From Candidatus Nitrosomarinus catalina (GTDB taxonomy: Archaea; Thermoproteota; Nitrososphaeria; Nitrososphaerales; Nitrosopumilaceae): 64,000 nt of DNA. The notes beneath the pieces were generated by a model. The model searched no databases. It saw only the letters and a list, made by a program, of their open reading frames with translations, and was not told the origin of the DNA. Positions 6,582 through 15,509 of the stretch are shown here, in pieces (the stretch's first letter is position 1; each line of letters opens with the position of its first letter). The DNA lies in assembly GCF_002156965.1 (NCBI RefSeq), contig NZ_CP021324.1:1004681-1068680 (forward strand). The letters are read 5' to 3'. The translations under genes and the position numbers were made by a program.

Positions 6582-8644
6582 ACACCGATTGAATCAGATT
6601 CTTTAAGTTGTGTTCTTTTTCGTTTTAATGCAGAAAATATTCCAATTATTACTGCAATCCAAATAACACTAGAAAGCATATTTGTAATGCTGACATACAT
6701 GTACGGAGTGGCATCCATAATATTTTGTCGGAGCAAATCGGCTCTGTTGTTGATATCCAACATTGCTGTGTGATATGCAGAATTATCTTGAGGAATAGTT
6801 GAAATGTTGTCTAAACTTGCAAGCATTGTATCAACATCATTTTGAATTCTAATAAAGTTGGTTGATTCAGTTGCAAAAATCCATACAGGATTCTTTGAAA
6901 TAATTTGACTTTGTGTGTCAGTAGTCTCAGGTAGTTTTTCCAATAATGGTTCCATATCTAATTGAATTGCAATTAGATGTGCACGAATAACTTCTGGGTC
7001 AGATGAGCCTATTATTCCGTCAAAATGACCTCTAATTCTATCTAAAGGGTAGATATCTGAATTATATCCATTAATGGCCATAAATCCACCAAAAATTATC
7101 AAACCTAAAATTCCAACCATTGATAGTTTGTAAACAGTATTTGCCATTTTCTCTTTCTTCGTCATTTTACGTTGTTCACTTGATTTATTTCTTTTAAATC
7201 GAGTATGAGAGAGACTCATGTAAGCAATAAAGAAAAATCCAATAGTTTGAATTGCAATAATTGGAACAAATACAGGATTATTTGAAAAGATTGAGATAAA
7301 AATTGCAAGTATGCCATAGACACCAAAAAATATTTCCAAAAGAGTTGTTTGTGTAAAAGGTAAATTGTATGCCTTTCCTTTCCAGTCATCTTCTTTTTTG
7401 ATTATACCATATTTTGGGGTTCGAAGGAATTCATTTTTTCTACCAAAGATAGCATCAAAAACTGCAACAGTGTTATTTACAGACATTCCAGCATTGTAAA
7501 CCAATAATGCAGGCAGCAACTTTGCTTTAGATTTCCACGACTTCCCATACATATTTTGAATAATCAAAATGTATGCACCAGGACCCATTGCAAGATAAGT
7601 TGCAAAGGTAATGACAGGTAGAAAACTTACGACATAAAGATTAACTTGACCAGCTAAAAGTATCGGCAATGCCAAAAATTGAATTAACATTAATGGATAA
7701 ACAATATGACGAGTTAATTGAACAAATGCCTGTACTTTAGTTTCAACAGAAATTTTACGTTTTGCAGTAATATCATAAAGTAACTTTGTGGCACATTGAA
7801 TTGAGCCTTTTGCCCATCGAAATTGTTGTCTTTTAGCAGCATTCATTTGAGCAGGAAGTTCTGCATCAACTACAATGTCAGGTAGGAATACACATTTCCA
7901 TCCCTTCATCTGTGCTCTATAACTCAAGTCAAGATCTTCAACTAAAGTTGCAGTATGCCAACCACCTGCATCCTCAATACAATCACGTTTCCAAATTCCA
8001 GCAGTGCCATTGAAGTTCATAAACAAATGAGAATCACTTTTTGCCTTTTGCTCAATTAGAAAATGAAAATCAAGACTAAGAGCTTGCACTTTTGTGATAG
8101 TGGAATAATTTTCATTTACATGACCCCAACGGCATTGAATTAAACCAATGTTTGATTTTGAAAAATGAGGAATTGCTTTTTTAAGAAACCATGTTGGAGG
8201 GATAAAATCTGCATCAAATATTGCTACAAGTTCAGTGTCAGTAATTTGCATCGCATATTTGAGAGCACCTGCTTTGTACCCCTTTCTTGTTCCACGTCTA
8301 ATATGTTCAATTTGGAATCCCTGTGTCTTGTAATAGTTTACAGTTTTTTCTAGTAAATCAACAGTGTCATCATCAGAGTCATCTAAAACCATAATATTCA
8401 TTTGATTTTTTGGGTAATCCAAATTACATACTGCATCTACAAGTCGTTTTGCAACATATTTTTCATTGTAAATTGGAAGTTGAATTGTTACAGAGGGGGT
8501 TCCCAAATCAACAGTTTCAATTGATTTATTTCGTTTGTTTGCAAGTAAAACAAGATAGTAAAAATTGCAAGTATATGCAGTAATCAAAATAGCAGAAATA
8601 ATAAACAAATCAAACACTAATGCAATGAAAGGGTTTCCAGCCAT
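6578..8644 (-). CDS. membrane glycosyltransferase, family 2 (cellulose-synthase-like)
   Basis: 688 residues. An N-terminal membrane helix is followed by a GT2 catalytic domain with D88-D89 (VLDDSDDDT), D144-A-D146, E236-D237-L-D239 and the Q273-x-x-R-W motif of processive GT2 enzymes. Four to five membrane helices follow. Near the C-terminus lies an unusual extracytoplasmic helical region of about 120 residues (roughly 535-650) between two membrane helices, ending in a short basic tail. It probably polymerises or exports a cell-surface glycan using a nucleotide sugar; the sugar is unknown. No BcsB/BcsZ-like partner is adjacent. Confidence 0.85.
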   Translation of the reverse strand: MAGNPFIALVFDLFIISAILITAYTCNFYYLVLLANKRNKSIETVDLGTPSVTIQLPIYNEKYVAKRLVDAVCNLDYPKNQMNIMVLDDSDDDTVDLLEKTVNYYKTQGFQIEHIRRGTRKGYKAGALKYAMQITDTELVAIFDADFIPPTWFLKKAIPHFSKSNIGLIQCRWGHVNENYSTITKVQALSLDFHFLIEQKAKSDSHLFMNFNGTAGIWKRDCIEDAGGWHTATLVEDLDLSYRAQMKGWKCVFLPDIVVDAELPAQMNAAKRQQFRWAKGSIQCATKLLYDITAKRKISVETKVQAFVQLTRHIVYPLMLIQFLALPILLAGQVNLYVVSFLPVITFATYLAMGPGAYILIIQNMYGKSWKSKAKLLPALLVYNAGMSVNNTVAVFDAIFGRKNEFLRTPKYGIIKKEDDWKGKAYNLPFTQTTLLEIFFGVYGILAIFISIFSNNPVFVPIIAIQTIGFFFIAYMSLSHTRFKRNKSSEQRKMTKKEKMANTVYKLSMVGILGLIIFGGFMAINGYNSDIYPLDRIRGHFDGIIGSSDPEVIRAHLIAIQLDMEPLLEKLPETTDTQSQIISKNPVWIFATESTNFIRIQNDVDTMLASLDNISTIPQDNSAYHTAMLDINNRADLLRQNIMDATPYMYVSITNMLSSVIWIAVIIGIFSALKRKRTQLKESDSIGV

Positions 8645-8695
8645 CTTTAGCTGCTCAAAAGTATTAGTCGATATTTATAGTTGCAATAAATGCAA

Positions 8696-9643
8696 TTATT
8701 TTTGTTCATAGATTTTGATTGCTTGTGGAGGACATACACCTTCGCATGCAAGACAGAAAATACAATCAGGTTCTTTTGACATCAATGGTTTTTGATCAGA
8801 TGCAGGATTTCCTGGAGAATCAAACCATTCGTAAACTCCAACTGGACAAGCTTCTATACATCCACCATCTGCAACACAAATATCATAATCTACTGAGACA
8901 AATTCTCCCCAAATACCCATTATTCCATTACTGGTACCTTTACGACCCCAGGTTTTGATTGTGTGTTCTGCAGCTTCATAAACAGCAGATGGTTTCATTT
9001 TTGATTTGTACTCAACATCAATTGGTCCAGGTTTTGCACCGTCTGGAATTTCAATGGATGCGTCATCTTCTTCTTCTTCATCATCTGTTGCTTCAATTGG
9101 TTTTGGTTTTGCACCAAGAACAATTTTTGCCAAAGGAGTTAGTTCCTCCAATCTTTGAATTGCATTTAGTTCAGGAATCTTTTCACTTTTTGCCAAATAA
9201 GAAATCATCTTATCTGCCAAAATTGTATTTCTCAAAATAGTATCAATTACCATTTTTGCAAAATGGTCTGCTTTCTTTCTATAATCTTTAACCCAGTTAG
9301 GATCTCCAAATTTCTCAATTGGAAATACCTGATAAATTATATCAACAACTTCTCCAGTGACAATTTCTACTGTTACAGATAAATCAACTTCTTCGTACCC
9401 TTTCTCATCAGGATCTTCCATGTTTTGCTCTTTCCAACGATATGTAGCGTAAATTCTATCTGCGTACATATCCATTTCAAATGCTTTTTTCAAACCATCA
9501 TGAACGGATTTAATTTCATTTGGGTCCTCAAGTACTATAGGTAATCGGTATAAACCAAGTTTGAATCCATGTAATGGGTATACTCCACGCTTTGCCGTTG
9601 GGGCTTCCATTGACCAAACCCGATCTTTTAAAAGTAATGACAT
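8696..9643 (-). CDS. zinc-type archaeal ferredoxin fused to an N-terminal domain
   Basis: 315 residues. The last about 75 residues (DYDICVADGGCIEACP through CIFCLACEGVCPPQ) closely follow the Sulfolobus/Thermoplasma zinc-containing dicluster ferredoxin, including the C-x5-C-x3-C-P site and the CIFCLAC-x3-CP site. Ahead of it is a domain of about 200 residues beginning MSLLLKDRVWSMEAPTAKRG, with a helical segment and an acidic linker DDEEEEDD. The N-terminal part is not recognised. It would be a soluble electron carrier; the acidic linker suggests a flexible tether. First of the rightward neighbours is a small protein and a rhodanese on the same strand. Confidence 0.85.
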   Translation of the reverse strand: MSLLLKDRVWSMEAPTAKRGVYPLHGFKLGLYRLPIVLEDPNEIKSVHDGLKKAFEMDMYADRIYATYRWKEQNMEDPDEKGYEEVDLSVTVEIVTGEVVDIIYQVFPIEKFGDPNWVKDYRKKADHFAKMVIDTILRNTILADKMISYLAKSEKIPELNAIQRLEELTPLAKIVLGAKPKPIEATDDEEEEDDASIEIPDGAKPGPIDVEYKSKMKPSAVYEAAEHTIKTWGRKGTSNGIMGIWGEFVSVDYDICVADGGCIEACPVGVYEWFDSPGNPASDQKPLMSKEPDCIFCLACEGVCPPQAIKIYEQK

Positions 9644-9679
9644 CTGTTCTCTGTGAGTAGAATTTAGTTAAAAACGTTA

Positions 9680-9991
9680 TCAGTCATCATCTTGAGGGCA
9701 GGTTAATTCCCTCAATTCAGTGTATTTTTTCTCCATGGCATTTGCATGAAGTTGAACATCAGATAGATCATAGGAATCTTTAGAAAAATACCATCTAATT
9801 GGAACCCAGTGTCCAATTCCATCCATATCATGAATCATTCCCTTGTCAGCCTTAACTTTGAGAGTTTCATCAGTAGAAGTTTCTTTAATTTCCAATCCTC
9901 GTTTGGTTTTATCTTCTAAAACTATTGTCGAGTTTCCATCTTTTATAAAATAAAAAGATCCTTTTTCAAGAATAGGTAAATCTAAAAGCAA
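9680..9991 (-). CDS. small hypothetical protein in rhodanese operon
   Basis: 103 residues from a TTG at 9991, one nucleotide after the rhodanese stop codon. The first half is beta-rich (KGSFYFIKDGNSTIVLEDK), a central part reads HDMDGIGHWVPIRWYFSKDS, and the C-terminus is charged and ends in Cys-Pro-Gln-Asp-Asp-Asp. No known motif is seen. The tight spacing makes co-expression with the sulfurtransferase very likely; the function is unknown. Confidence 0.7.
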   Translation of the reverse strand: MLLDLPILEKGSFYFIKDGNSTIVLEDKTKRGLEIKETSTDETLKVKADKGMIHDMDGIGHWVPIRWYFSKDSYDLSDVQLHANAMEKKYTELRELTCPQDDD

Positions 9992-9992
9992 T

Positions 9993-10856
9993 TTATTTTT
10001 CCACAGGGTTTCCTATCATGTTACCCCATTCAGTCCAGGAGCCATCATAGTTTCTTACCTTTGGATATCCAAGTAAATATTTTAAAACAAACCAGCTGTG
10101 TGATGAACGTTCGCCAATTCGACAATAACAAATCACATCTTTGTCAGGAGTTACACCTTTTGGTTCATAATTTTGTCTTAGTTCTTCAACTCCTTTGAAT
10201 GTTCCATCAGCATCATTTACAGCAGTTGCCCATGGAATATTATTTGCTTCAGGAATATGTCCACCTCTTTGTGCATGCTCCATAGGATATTCTGGTGGAG
10301 CGGTTATTTGACCTGAAAATTCTGCAGGAGAGCGCACATCAACCATTACAGTGTCTTCTTTTCCAATTCCTCTACTAACATCAAATAGATATGCACGTAA
10401 ACCCTCATCAGGTGGTTGTGCAACGTATTGTGATGAAGCGATTTGTGGTTCGTCAGTAGTGTAATCACGATTTTCTAATTCCCATTTTTTTCTTCCACCA
10501 TTCATTATCTTTAGATTTTCATGTCCATAAATTTTGAAAACCCAAAAAACAAAAGCAGCAAACCAATTATTGAAATCACCATAAAGAATAACTTCAGTGT
10601 CAGCAGTGATTCCATTTTTGGACATTAATGCTTCAAATTCTTTTTTAGCAATTATGTCACGAGTCACAGGGTCATTGATATCACGTTTCCACCATATGAG
10701 ACTTGCACCATTAATGTGACCTTTTTGATATCCGTTTACAGGATCATAATCAACTTCAACTAATTTTCTATTTTCATTTGGAGGGTTTTGTGATAACCAT
10801 TCAGTGTCAACTAATACTTCAGGATGTGCGTAGCTCATAATTTCATGAGTCCACAT
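9993..10856 (-). CDS. thiosulfate/3-mercaptopyruvate sulfurtransferase (tandem rhodanese)
   Basis: 287 residues with two rhodanese domains. The N-terminal domain (LVEVDYDP, KGHINGASLIWW) has Asp at the active-site place (LYGDFNN), so it is non-catalytic as usual in SseA-type enzymes. The C-terminal domain has MVDVRSPAEF, GGHIPEANNIPW and the active loop Cys245-R-I-G-E-R-S. It moves sulfane sulfur from thiosulfate or mercaptopyruvate to an acceptor. MSYAHPEVLV at 10838 is an alternative start that matches many homologues. It is followed 1 nt later by the 103-residue gene. Confidence 0.9.
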   Translation of the reverse strand: MWTHEIMSYAHPEVLVDTEWLSQNPPNENRKLVEVDYDPVNGYQKGHINGASLIWWKRDINDPVTRDIIAKKEFEALMSKNGITADTEVILYGDFNNWFAAFVFWVFKIYGHENLKIMNGGRKKWELENRDYTTDEPQIASSQYVAQPPDEGLRAYLFDVSRGIGKEDTVMVDVRSPAEFSGQITAPPEYPMEHAQRGGHIPEANNIPWATAVNDADGTFKGVEELRQNYEPKGVTPDKDVICYCRIGERSSHSWFVLKYLLGYPKVRNYDGSWTEWGNMIGNPVEK

Positions 10857-10928
10857 TCATACTTAATTGTTTTTACAATTGTGCGTAAAAATATCATTTT
10901 TATGTAAATACAATTCAAAGGAACTTAC

Positions 10929-11744
10929 TTGAAACTAGAAAATGTTGCCGTTGTAAGTAAAGTAGGAAACAAAGATTCAGAAAATGCTGCAGTAGATGTT
11001 GCTAAAAAATTATTAGCAAAAAAAGCAACCGTGTATACGATTTCACCAGTCAGTGTTGAAGGAGCAAAACAGATGGAAGAACTAGAAGAAATTCAGAATG
11101 TAAAGTTGGATCTCGTAGTAACGTTAGGGGGAGATGGAACAACACTTCGTGTTTTTCGAAATTTAGAAAATGAGACGCCAATCTTAACAATCAATGTTGG
11201 TGGGAATAGAGGAATTTTAGCAGAGATTACAATTGACGAGATTGATGAGGCACTAAATGAAATTTTAAATGACAACTTCTTTTTAGATAAAAGAACTAGA
11301 GTGACTGCAGTATGTGGCGGAGTAGAATTTCCACCAGCACTAAATGAAATTTACATTAGTAGAGCAAACTTGACTAAGACTGCAGAAATTGAAATTAAAT
11401 TTCAAAACGATACAGTAAAACAAAAGATGGACGGAGTGATTATTGCAACACCTAGTGGTTCAACAGGTCATTCATTTTCATTAGGAGGTCCAATATTACA
11501 CGAAAGTTTAGATGTCTTGATCATTACACCAGTTGCACCAGTATACAGATTAGCATCATTAGTTGTACCTGATGAAAAAATTGAAATTATTTCTTCACAT
11601 GATTGCAATATTGCAATAGATGCACAAGTTGTAAAATCTGCAGGATATGAAGAATCAATAATTATTAAAAAATACAAAAGCCCAGCAGTTTTCATTAGAT
11701 TGAAAAAAAGAGGTTTAAGACAAATGAGCAAACTTGGATTTTAG
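10929..11744 (+). CDS. nadK: NAD kinase
   Basis: 271 residues from a TTG at 10929. The signature G67-G-D-G-T-T-L-R and the motifs LTINVGGNRGILAEI and IIATPSGSTGHSFSLGGPI identify ATP/polyphosphate-dependent NAD kinase, which makes NADP+. TTTTTATGTAAATAC about 26 bp upstream supports leaderless initiation at TTG. The end overlaps nob1 by 11 nt, so the two are one operon. Confidence 0.93.
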   Translation: MKLENVAVVSKVGNKDSENAAVDVAKKLLAKKATVYTISPVSVEGAKQMEELEEIQNVKLDLVVTLGGDGTTLRVFRNLENETPILTINVGGNRGILAEITIDEIDEALNEILNDNFFLDKRTRVTAVCGGVEFPPALNEIYISRANLTKTAEIEIKFQNDTVKQKMDGVIIATPSGSTGHSFSLGGPILHESLDVLIITPVAPVYRLASLVVPDEKIEIISSHDCNIAIDAQVVKSAGYEESIIIKKYKSPAVFIRLKKRGLRQMSKLGF

Positions 11745-12210
11745 AATTTTAGATGCTAGTGCATTTTATGCAGGAGTTCCATTTAGATCATCTGAAGATT
11801 GTTACACAACATCTCTAGTTTATGATGAAATTCAACATATCAAAAAAAATCAGGATGTTTTAGGAACTCTTCTCGAAACAAATCGACTGAAAATTAGGGA
11901 GCCTGACAAACAATCAACTCAGGCTGCAATTAAAGCAGCAAAAGAGACAGGAGATTTTCCTCAACTATCAAAACAAGATGTTTCTATTATTGCATTAGGG
12001 ATTGAAACAAAAGGACAAATCATCACAGATGATTTTGCGATTTCAAATGTTGCAAAAAACATGGGATTAAACATTGCACCAATTATGACAAAAGGAATTA
12101 AAGATGTTGGAAAATGGATTCATTATTGTCCAGGTTGTAAAACTAGTTTCAAAGGGGGAAAAGAATGCTCAAATTGCGGAACAGCATTGAAAAGAAAATT
12201 AATCAAATAA
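11734..12210 (+). CDS. nob1: ribosome maturation endonuclease Nob1
   Basis: 158 residues from a TTG inside the end of nadK. An N-terminal PIN domain has acidic residues D7, E32, D82 and D99/D100. A C-terminal zinc ribbon has C132-x2-C135 and C145-x2-C148. Nob1 makes the final cut at the 3' end of 16S rRNA in the small subunit precursor. The length and domain order match archaeal Nob1. Confidence 0.92.
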   Translation: MDFRILDASAFYAGVPFRSSEDCYTTSLVYDEIQHIKKNQDVLGTLLETNRLKIREPDKQSTQAAIKAAKETGDFPQLSKQDVSIIALGIETKGQIITDDFAISNVAKNMGLNIAPIMTKGIKDVGKWIHYCPGCKTSFKGGKECSNCGTALKRKLIK

Positions 12211-12224
12211 TTTTTTCAGAATAA

Positions 12225-13043
12225 TTATTGCTGCGAAATATAAAATACAACACTGACATTTGTGGTAATTTCTTCATCACCAGACATGATTGGTGCAGAT
12301 TTCATTGATGATTCAGCAAAACCATCAAAAGATGCACGCATTGGACTGTCATAGTATGGAACTACATTATCATGAATAACTACAGATTTTACTCCAACAA
12401 TTTTTTGTTTTAACGGAACTAGTGCTTTTTCTGCTTTTTGGGTTGCATCATTAATAGCATCAGAAATCAAGTCATCACTAATTTTTTGTAATTTATCATC
12501 AGATAATTGAAATGAAATGTTGTCAACACGATTAGCTCCTGAAGAAACTGCTGCATCAATAATATCTCCAGCAGAATTGATTTTGTCAGTTTGAATTAAT
12601 AAAATATTTGACACACGATATCCATTTAGAATTTGTTTCCAGTTTCCACTAAGATCTTTTATGCTATCATATATTGGATAAATTGAAAAATTTGATGTTT
12701 GAATTTCATCTTCAGAAATTCCAGAATTGGTTAATGCAGAAATTACAGAATTCAGAGAGTCGGAATTTTGAGATAATGAATCATTAGCAGTTTTGGCTTC
12801 AGATTCGACTCCAAGTACAATTACTAATGAATCAGGATTTGAAGAGGCAGTTGCACTACCAGAAACAGATATGGTTTGTTCAGAAGGATCATATTTTTTC
12901 AACCACTCATAAATTAATTCTTCAGGAATATCATCTCCAATTACCTGAGATTCAACTTGTTTATCGCTTTGAGTTAAAGTTACAGCAAAAGCTAAAACAA
13001 AGATTACACCAACTACAACTGCAACATTGACACGGTTGTCCAC
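12225..13043 (-). CDS. SIMPL-domain (DUF541) membrane-anchored protein
   Basis: 272 residues from a GTG at 13043. One N-terminal membrane helix (VAVVVGVIFVLAFAVTL) is followed by a SIMPL domain: TISVSGSATASSNPDSLVIV, then AKTANDSLSQNSDSLNSVIS and SNFSIYPIYD. The domain should sit outside the membrane. Its biochemical role is not known; bacterial members are linked to oxidative stress and signalling. Convergent with nob1, 14 nt apart. Confidence 0.88.
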   Translation of the reverse strand: MDNRVNVAVVVGVIFVLAFAVTLTQSDKQVESQVIGDDIPEELIYEWLKKYDPSEQTISVSGSATASSNPDSLVIVLGVESEAKTANDSLSQNSDSLNSVISALTNSGISEDEIQTSNFSIYPIYDSIKDLSGNWKQILNGYRVSNILLIQTDKINSAGDIIDAAVSSGANRVDNISFQLSDDKLQKISDDLISDAINDATQKAEKALVPLKQKIVGVKSVVIHDNVVPYYDSPMRASFDGFAESSMKSAPIMSGDEEITTNVSVVFYISQQ

Positions 13044-13098
13044 AGAAATTCTAAAATCATATCCTATAAAAATCGATGAAACAAAATGACAGTAATAG

Positions 13099-13779
13099 TT
13101 ATGTCAATGTCTTTTGGGAACTTTCCTTTTGAAGTTTATTTTTAGTTGTCAACATGTTTTTGATTTTTTTTGCACGAGCTTCACCCAATCCCTCAACTTT
13201 GGCCAATTCAGAAGTGGTTGCGCTAAAAACTTTTGATGGAGTACCAAATTTTTCAAGCATTCGAACTGCAAATTTTTCACCAATTCCAGGCAAACTACAA
13301 AGTGTGGATAATTGCTGAGTTTCTAAATTTGATGATTTTTTAATTTTTTTCAAGTAAGGACCTGTTGGCCCATCTTTTTTAGAACACATTGAAACTAATA
13401 ATTTTGCAGTGTGAGATGCACTTGGGGTAGGGATTATAGGAATTTTAAATTCCAAAGCAACTCGAGAAATAGCACCATAGAAAACTAAGGGATTGTCAGT
13501 AATCTCTTCAATTTCATCAACATTTCCTTCTAGTAAAACTATAGGATTTGCAAAATGCTCTTTGAGTCTACTGCATTGGTCATATAATCTTCCATCAAAA
13601 ACAGAAGCCATCAAATCCTTGATACTTTTTCTTTCAACAATGGTTTCAGGTGCAACAATATAATCACCAATTGGAAGTGTTTTCATTTCCACATTCATGC
13701 CAATTGCTTTGAGTAATTTTGGAATTCCACTTTTAGTTTCTCGTTCATCAACAATTATTCGAAGATTTTCTAATTTCAC
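13099..13779 (-). CDS. XPF/ERCC4-type structure-specific nuclease
   Basis: 226 residues. The N-terminal nuclease domain has IIVDERE, then VERKSIKDLMAS, which is the V-E-R-K-x3-D catalytic motif. The C-terminal region has tandem helix-hairpin-helix motifs (LCSLPGIGEKFAVRMLEKFG and VEGLGEARAKKIKN). This is the short archaeal XPF, without the helicase of Hef, which cuts branched DNA as a dimer. The last residues SSQKTLT look like the beginning of a PCNA-binding box but lack the aromatic pair. The start GTG at 13779 is preferred over TTG at 13788 because GATATTAAC is centred about 28 bp upstream. Confidence 0.9.
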   Translation of the reverse strand: MKLENLRIIVDERETKSGIPKLLKAIGMNVEMKTLPIGDYIVAPETIVERKSIKDLMASVFDGRLYDQCSRLKEHFANPIVLLEGNVDEIEEITDNPLVFYGAISRVALEFKIPIIPTPSASHTAKLLVSMCSKKDGPTGPYLKKIKKSSNLETQQLSTLCSLPGIGEKFAVRMLEKFGTPSKVFSATTSELAKVEGLGEARAKKIKNMLTTKNKLQKESSQKTLT

Positions 13780-13829
13780 AAATATCAATTATAATGAATT
13801 GTTAATATCTTATTTGAAATAGACTAAAA

Positions 13830-14222
13830 TTATTTTCTAGGGTTGTCATCTGCTGCTGGAGGTGGAGGGGCACTACCACTTTTCATCATTTCAGTGATTT
13901 TTGCTTCTTGTTCTTTGAGAGTTTCTTTTACACGAACTTCTTGTTTTTCAAGAACAGTTGATCTAGTTTTTGCTAATTCTATTTTTTCCTCTAATTCATC
14001 AACTAGTGTTTTTTTATCAGATTTAATTAATACAGTTCCAGCTTGCTTAAAGACAGAATCACCATCAGCAACTTTCTTTAATTCATCAACAGCTTTTTCA
14101 GTTTCTGCTTTTTCCATTTCAAGATGTTGTCTTTGAGTCATTATGGATTGTAAATTTTGTTGAGATTGTTGTAATTTTCCAATTTGTTCTTGAAGCCATG
14201 GGGGCATTTGTCCAGCAGACAT
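13830..14222 (-). CDS. pfdB: prefoldin beta subunit
   Basis: 130 residues. Two long coiled-coil helices (LQEQIGKLQQSQQNLQSIMT and LEEKIELAKTRSTVLEKQEV) flank the short beta hairpin GTVLIKSDKKTLVDEL, as in archaeal prefoldin beta. A Pro-rich tail ends the protein. It assembles with alpha subunits (gene at 42290) into the hexameric chaperone that hands unfolded proteins to the thermosome. Last gene of the exosome operon before xpf, as in many archaea. Confidence 0.93.
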   Translation of the reverse strand: MSAGQMPPWLQEQIGKLQQSQQNLQSIMTQRQHLEMEKAETEKAVDELKKVADGDSVFKQAGTVLIKSDKKTLVDELEEKIELAKTRSTVLEKQEVRVKETLKEQEAKITEMMKSGSAPPPPAADDNPRK

Positions 14223-14245
14223 GAATATCTGTGAAATTAATCTGA

Positions 14246-14491
14246 TTATATCTTTACCGATTCAATTGTATCGTAGCTAGCTTGAATTAATCGGAGTGTT
14301 GAATTTAGATTTGCTCTAAGATGTGCAATTTGATCAGTTTCAGCGGAAATTACTAATTTTTTATCTAATTTGATTTTAGTTTTAACAGGATTTTCAGGAT
14401 AAAACTCATTATCTGTGTTTACAGAATCAAAAATTGCATTGTTTTTATCTTTAGCATCTACAGTGATTTTTGCACTATAGTTTAATGTCAT
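14246..14491 (-). CDS. pcc1: KEOPS complex subunit Pcc1
   Basis: 81 residues from the ATG at 14491 (MTLNYSAKITVDAKDKNNAI), which overlaps the end of rpl37ae by 17 nt. The C-terminal helix ISAETDQIAHLRANLNSTLR with Asn-Ser matches Pcc1. Pcc1 dimerises in the KEOPS complex that makes the t6A base of ANN-decoding tRNAs. A longer reading to 14572 lies wholly in the L37Ae gene and is rejected. The other KEOPS genes are not in this window. Confidence 0.85.
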   Translation of the reverse strand: MTLNYSAKITVDAKDKNNAIFDSVNTDNEFYPENPVKTKIKLDKKLVISAETDQIAHLRANLNSTLRLIQASYDTIESVKI

Positions 14492-14687
14492 ATGCAGTTC
14501 CAGCAACTTTATAGTTACATTTCTTACAAGACCAAATTCCAACAGCATCTCTGCCAAATGTTTGGGAACCACATTCAGGACAACTTCTTTTTTGTTTTAA
14601 TTGAAGATGAACTTTTGTGTATTGTTTTCTAAGTTTAATTCCGTAACGTGCACCTAAGCCTTTAAGTGATTTCTTTGCTTTTGCCAT
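14475..14687 (-). CDS. rpl37ae: 50S ribosomal protein L37Ae (eL43)
   Basis: 70 residues with a Cys4 zinc ribbon: CPECG then CKKC, after the basic helix KGLGARYGIKLRKQYTKVHL. The size and motif spacing are those of archaeal L37Ae. It starts 1 nt after rrp42 and shares its last 17 nt with pcc1, a conserved linkage in archaeal exosome operons. Confidence 0.95.
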   Translation of the reverse strand: MAKAKKSLKGLGARYGIKLRKQYTKVHLQLKQKRSCPECGSQTFGRDAVGIWSCKKCNYKVAGTAYDIKL

Positions 14688-14688
14688 A

Positions 14689-15507
14689 TTATTGACCCTC
14701 CTGTTTTGAGGATTTTAATTGTTCCCTTATTTTTGCTCCTACTTTAATTGATAAATCTCCACATTGATTGATTTCTTCTTGTGTAAATCCATCGCTGCCA
14801 CCTTTTTGAAGTGCAACAATATTTCCATCAGAATCTGTAGTTATAGTAATTCTTGAATCCATACTTTCCCATTCATCGCCATTAGGATCAACAACAATGT
14901 AATTTCCAATTTTTCCCATGGTTACAGATACAGGAATTGTGGTTATAGGTAACGGTTTGTCTGCACCCTCAACAACTGAAGGTTGGTCATCAACCATCTC
15001 CCATGTTGGAGTTTTTGATGTAAGTAAAGCAGCAGTTGCAGCATAAGAGCATGCATCAAAAAGATTTCCGTCATAATCAATTGCCACAACATCTGCAAAT
15101 ACACCAACTACAGATTTGTCCTTTTCAATTACTAAATCAGAAACATCAACCATATGACTTTCTCGAATTCCCCTATCAACAACTCTTGCCAATTCAATGA
15201 CAGGTGCTTGTGGAGGTCCAGTTTCAACAGTAGGATGTGAAAGAGGCAATAATTCAGCAGTGCACATAAACATACCCTTGTCACCTACATCTGGGAAAGG
15301 TTTGTCTGGTTGGATTTTTACACCACACAAAACTTGAGTATCACCAAGATAAACTCTTGCAGAACCGTTTGCTTTAGGAATTGCGTCAATTTCGATGCAT
15401 ATTTTTCTTGGTTCATCTAGTGCTCTTCCATCAACTCTTTTTCCTTGTTCTAATAATTCTAGAATTTGTGCTCTTTTTAGTTCATCAATAACTGAAACGC
15501 TTGTCAT
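14689..15507 (-). CDS. rrp42: exosome core subunit Rrp42
   Basis: 272 residues with an RNase PH fold. RVDGRALDEPRKICIEIDAI, GSARVYLGDTQVLCGVKI and a long central insert DVSDLVIEKDKSVVGVFADV are typical of Rrp42. In archaea it is the non-catalytic member of the (Rrp41-Rrp42)3 ring; it lacks the phosphorolytic site but shapes the active site and RNA path. It follows rrp41 by 2 nt. Confidence 0.95.
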   Translation of the reverse strand: MTSVSVIDELKRAQILELLEQGKRVDGRALDEPRKICIEIDAIPKANGSARVYLGDTQVLCGVKIQPDKPFPDVGDKGMFMCTAELLPLSHPTVETGPPQAPVIELARVVDRGIRESHMVDVSDLVIEKDKSVVGVFADVVAIDYDGNLFDACSYAATAALLTSKTPTWEMVDDQPSVVEGADKPLPITTIPVSVTMGKIGNYIVVDPNGDEWESMDSRITITTDSDGNIVALQKGGSDGFTQEEINQCGDLSIKVGAKIREQLKSSKQEGQ

Positions 15508-15509
15508 AT

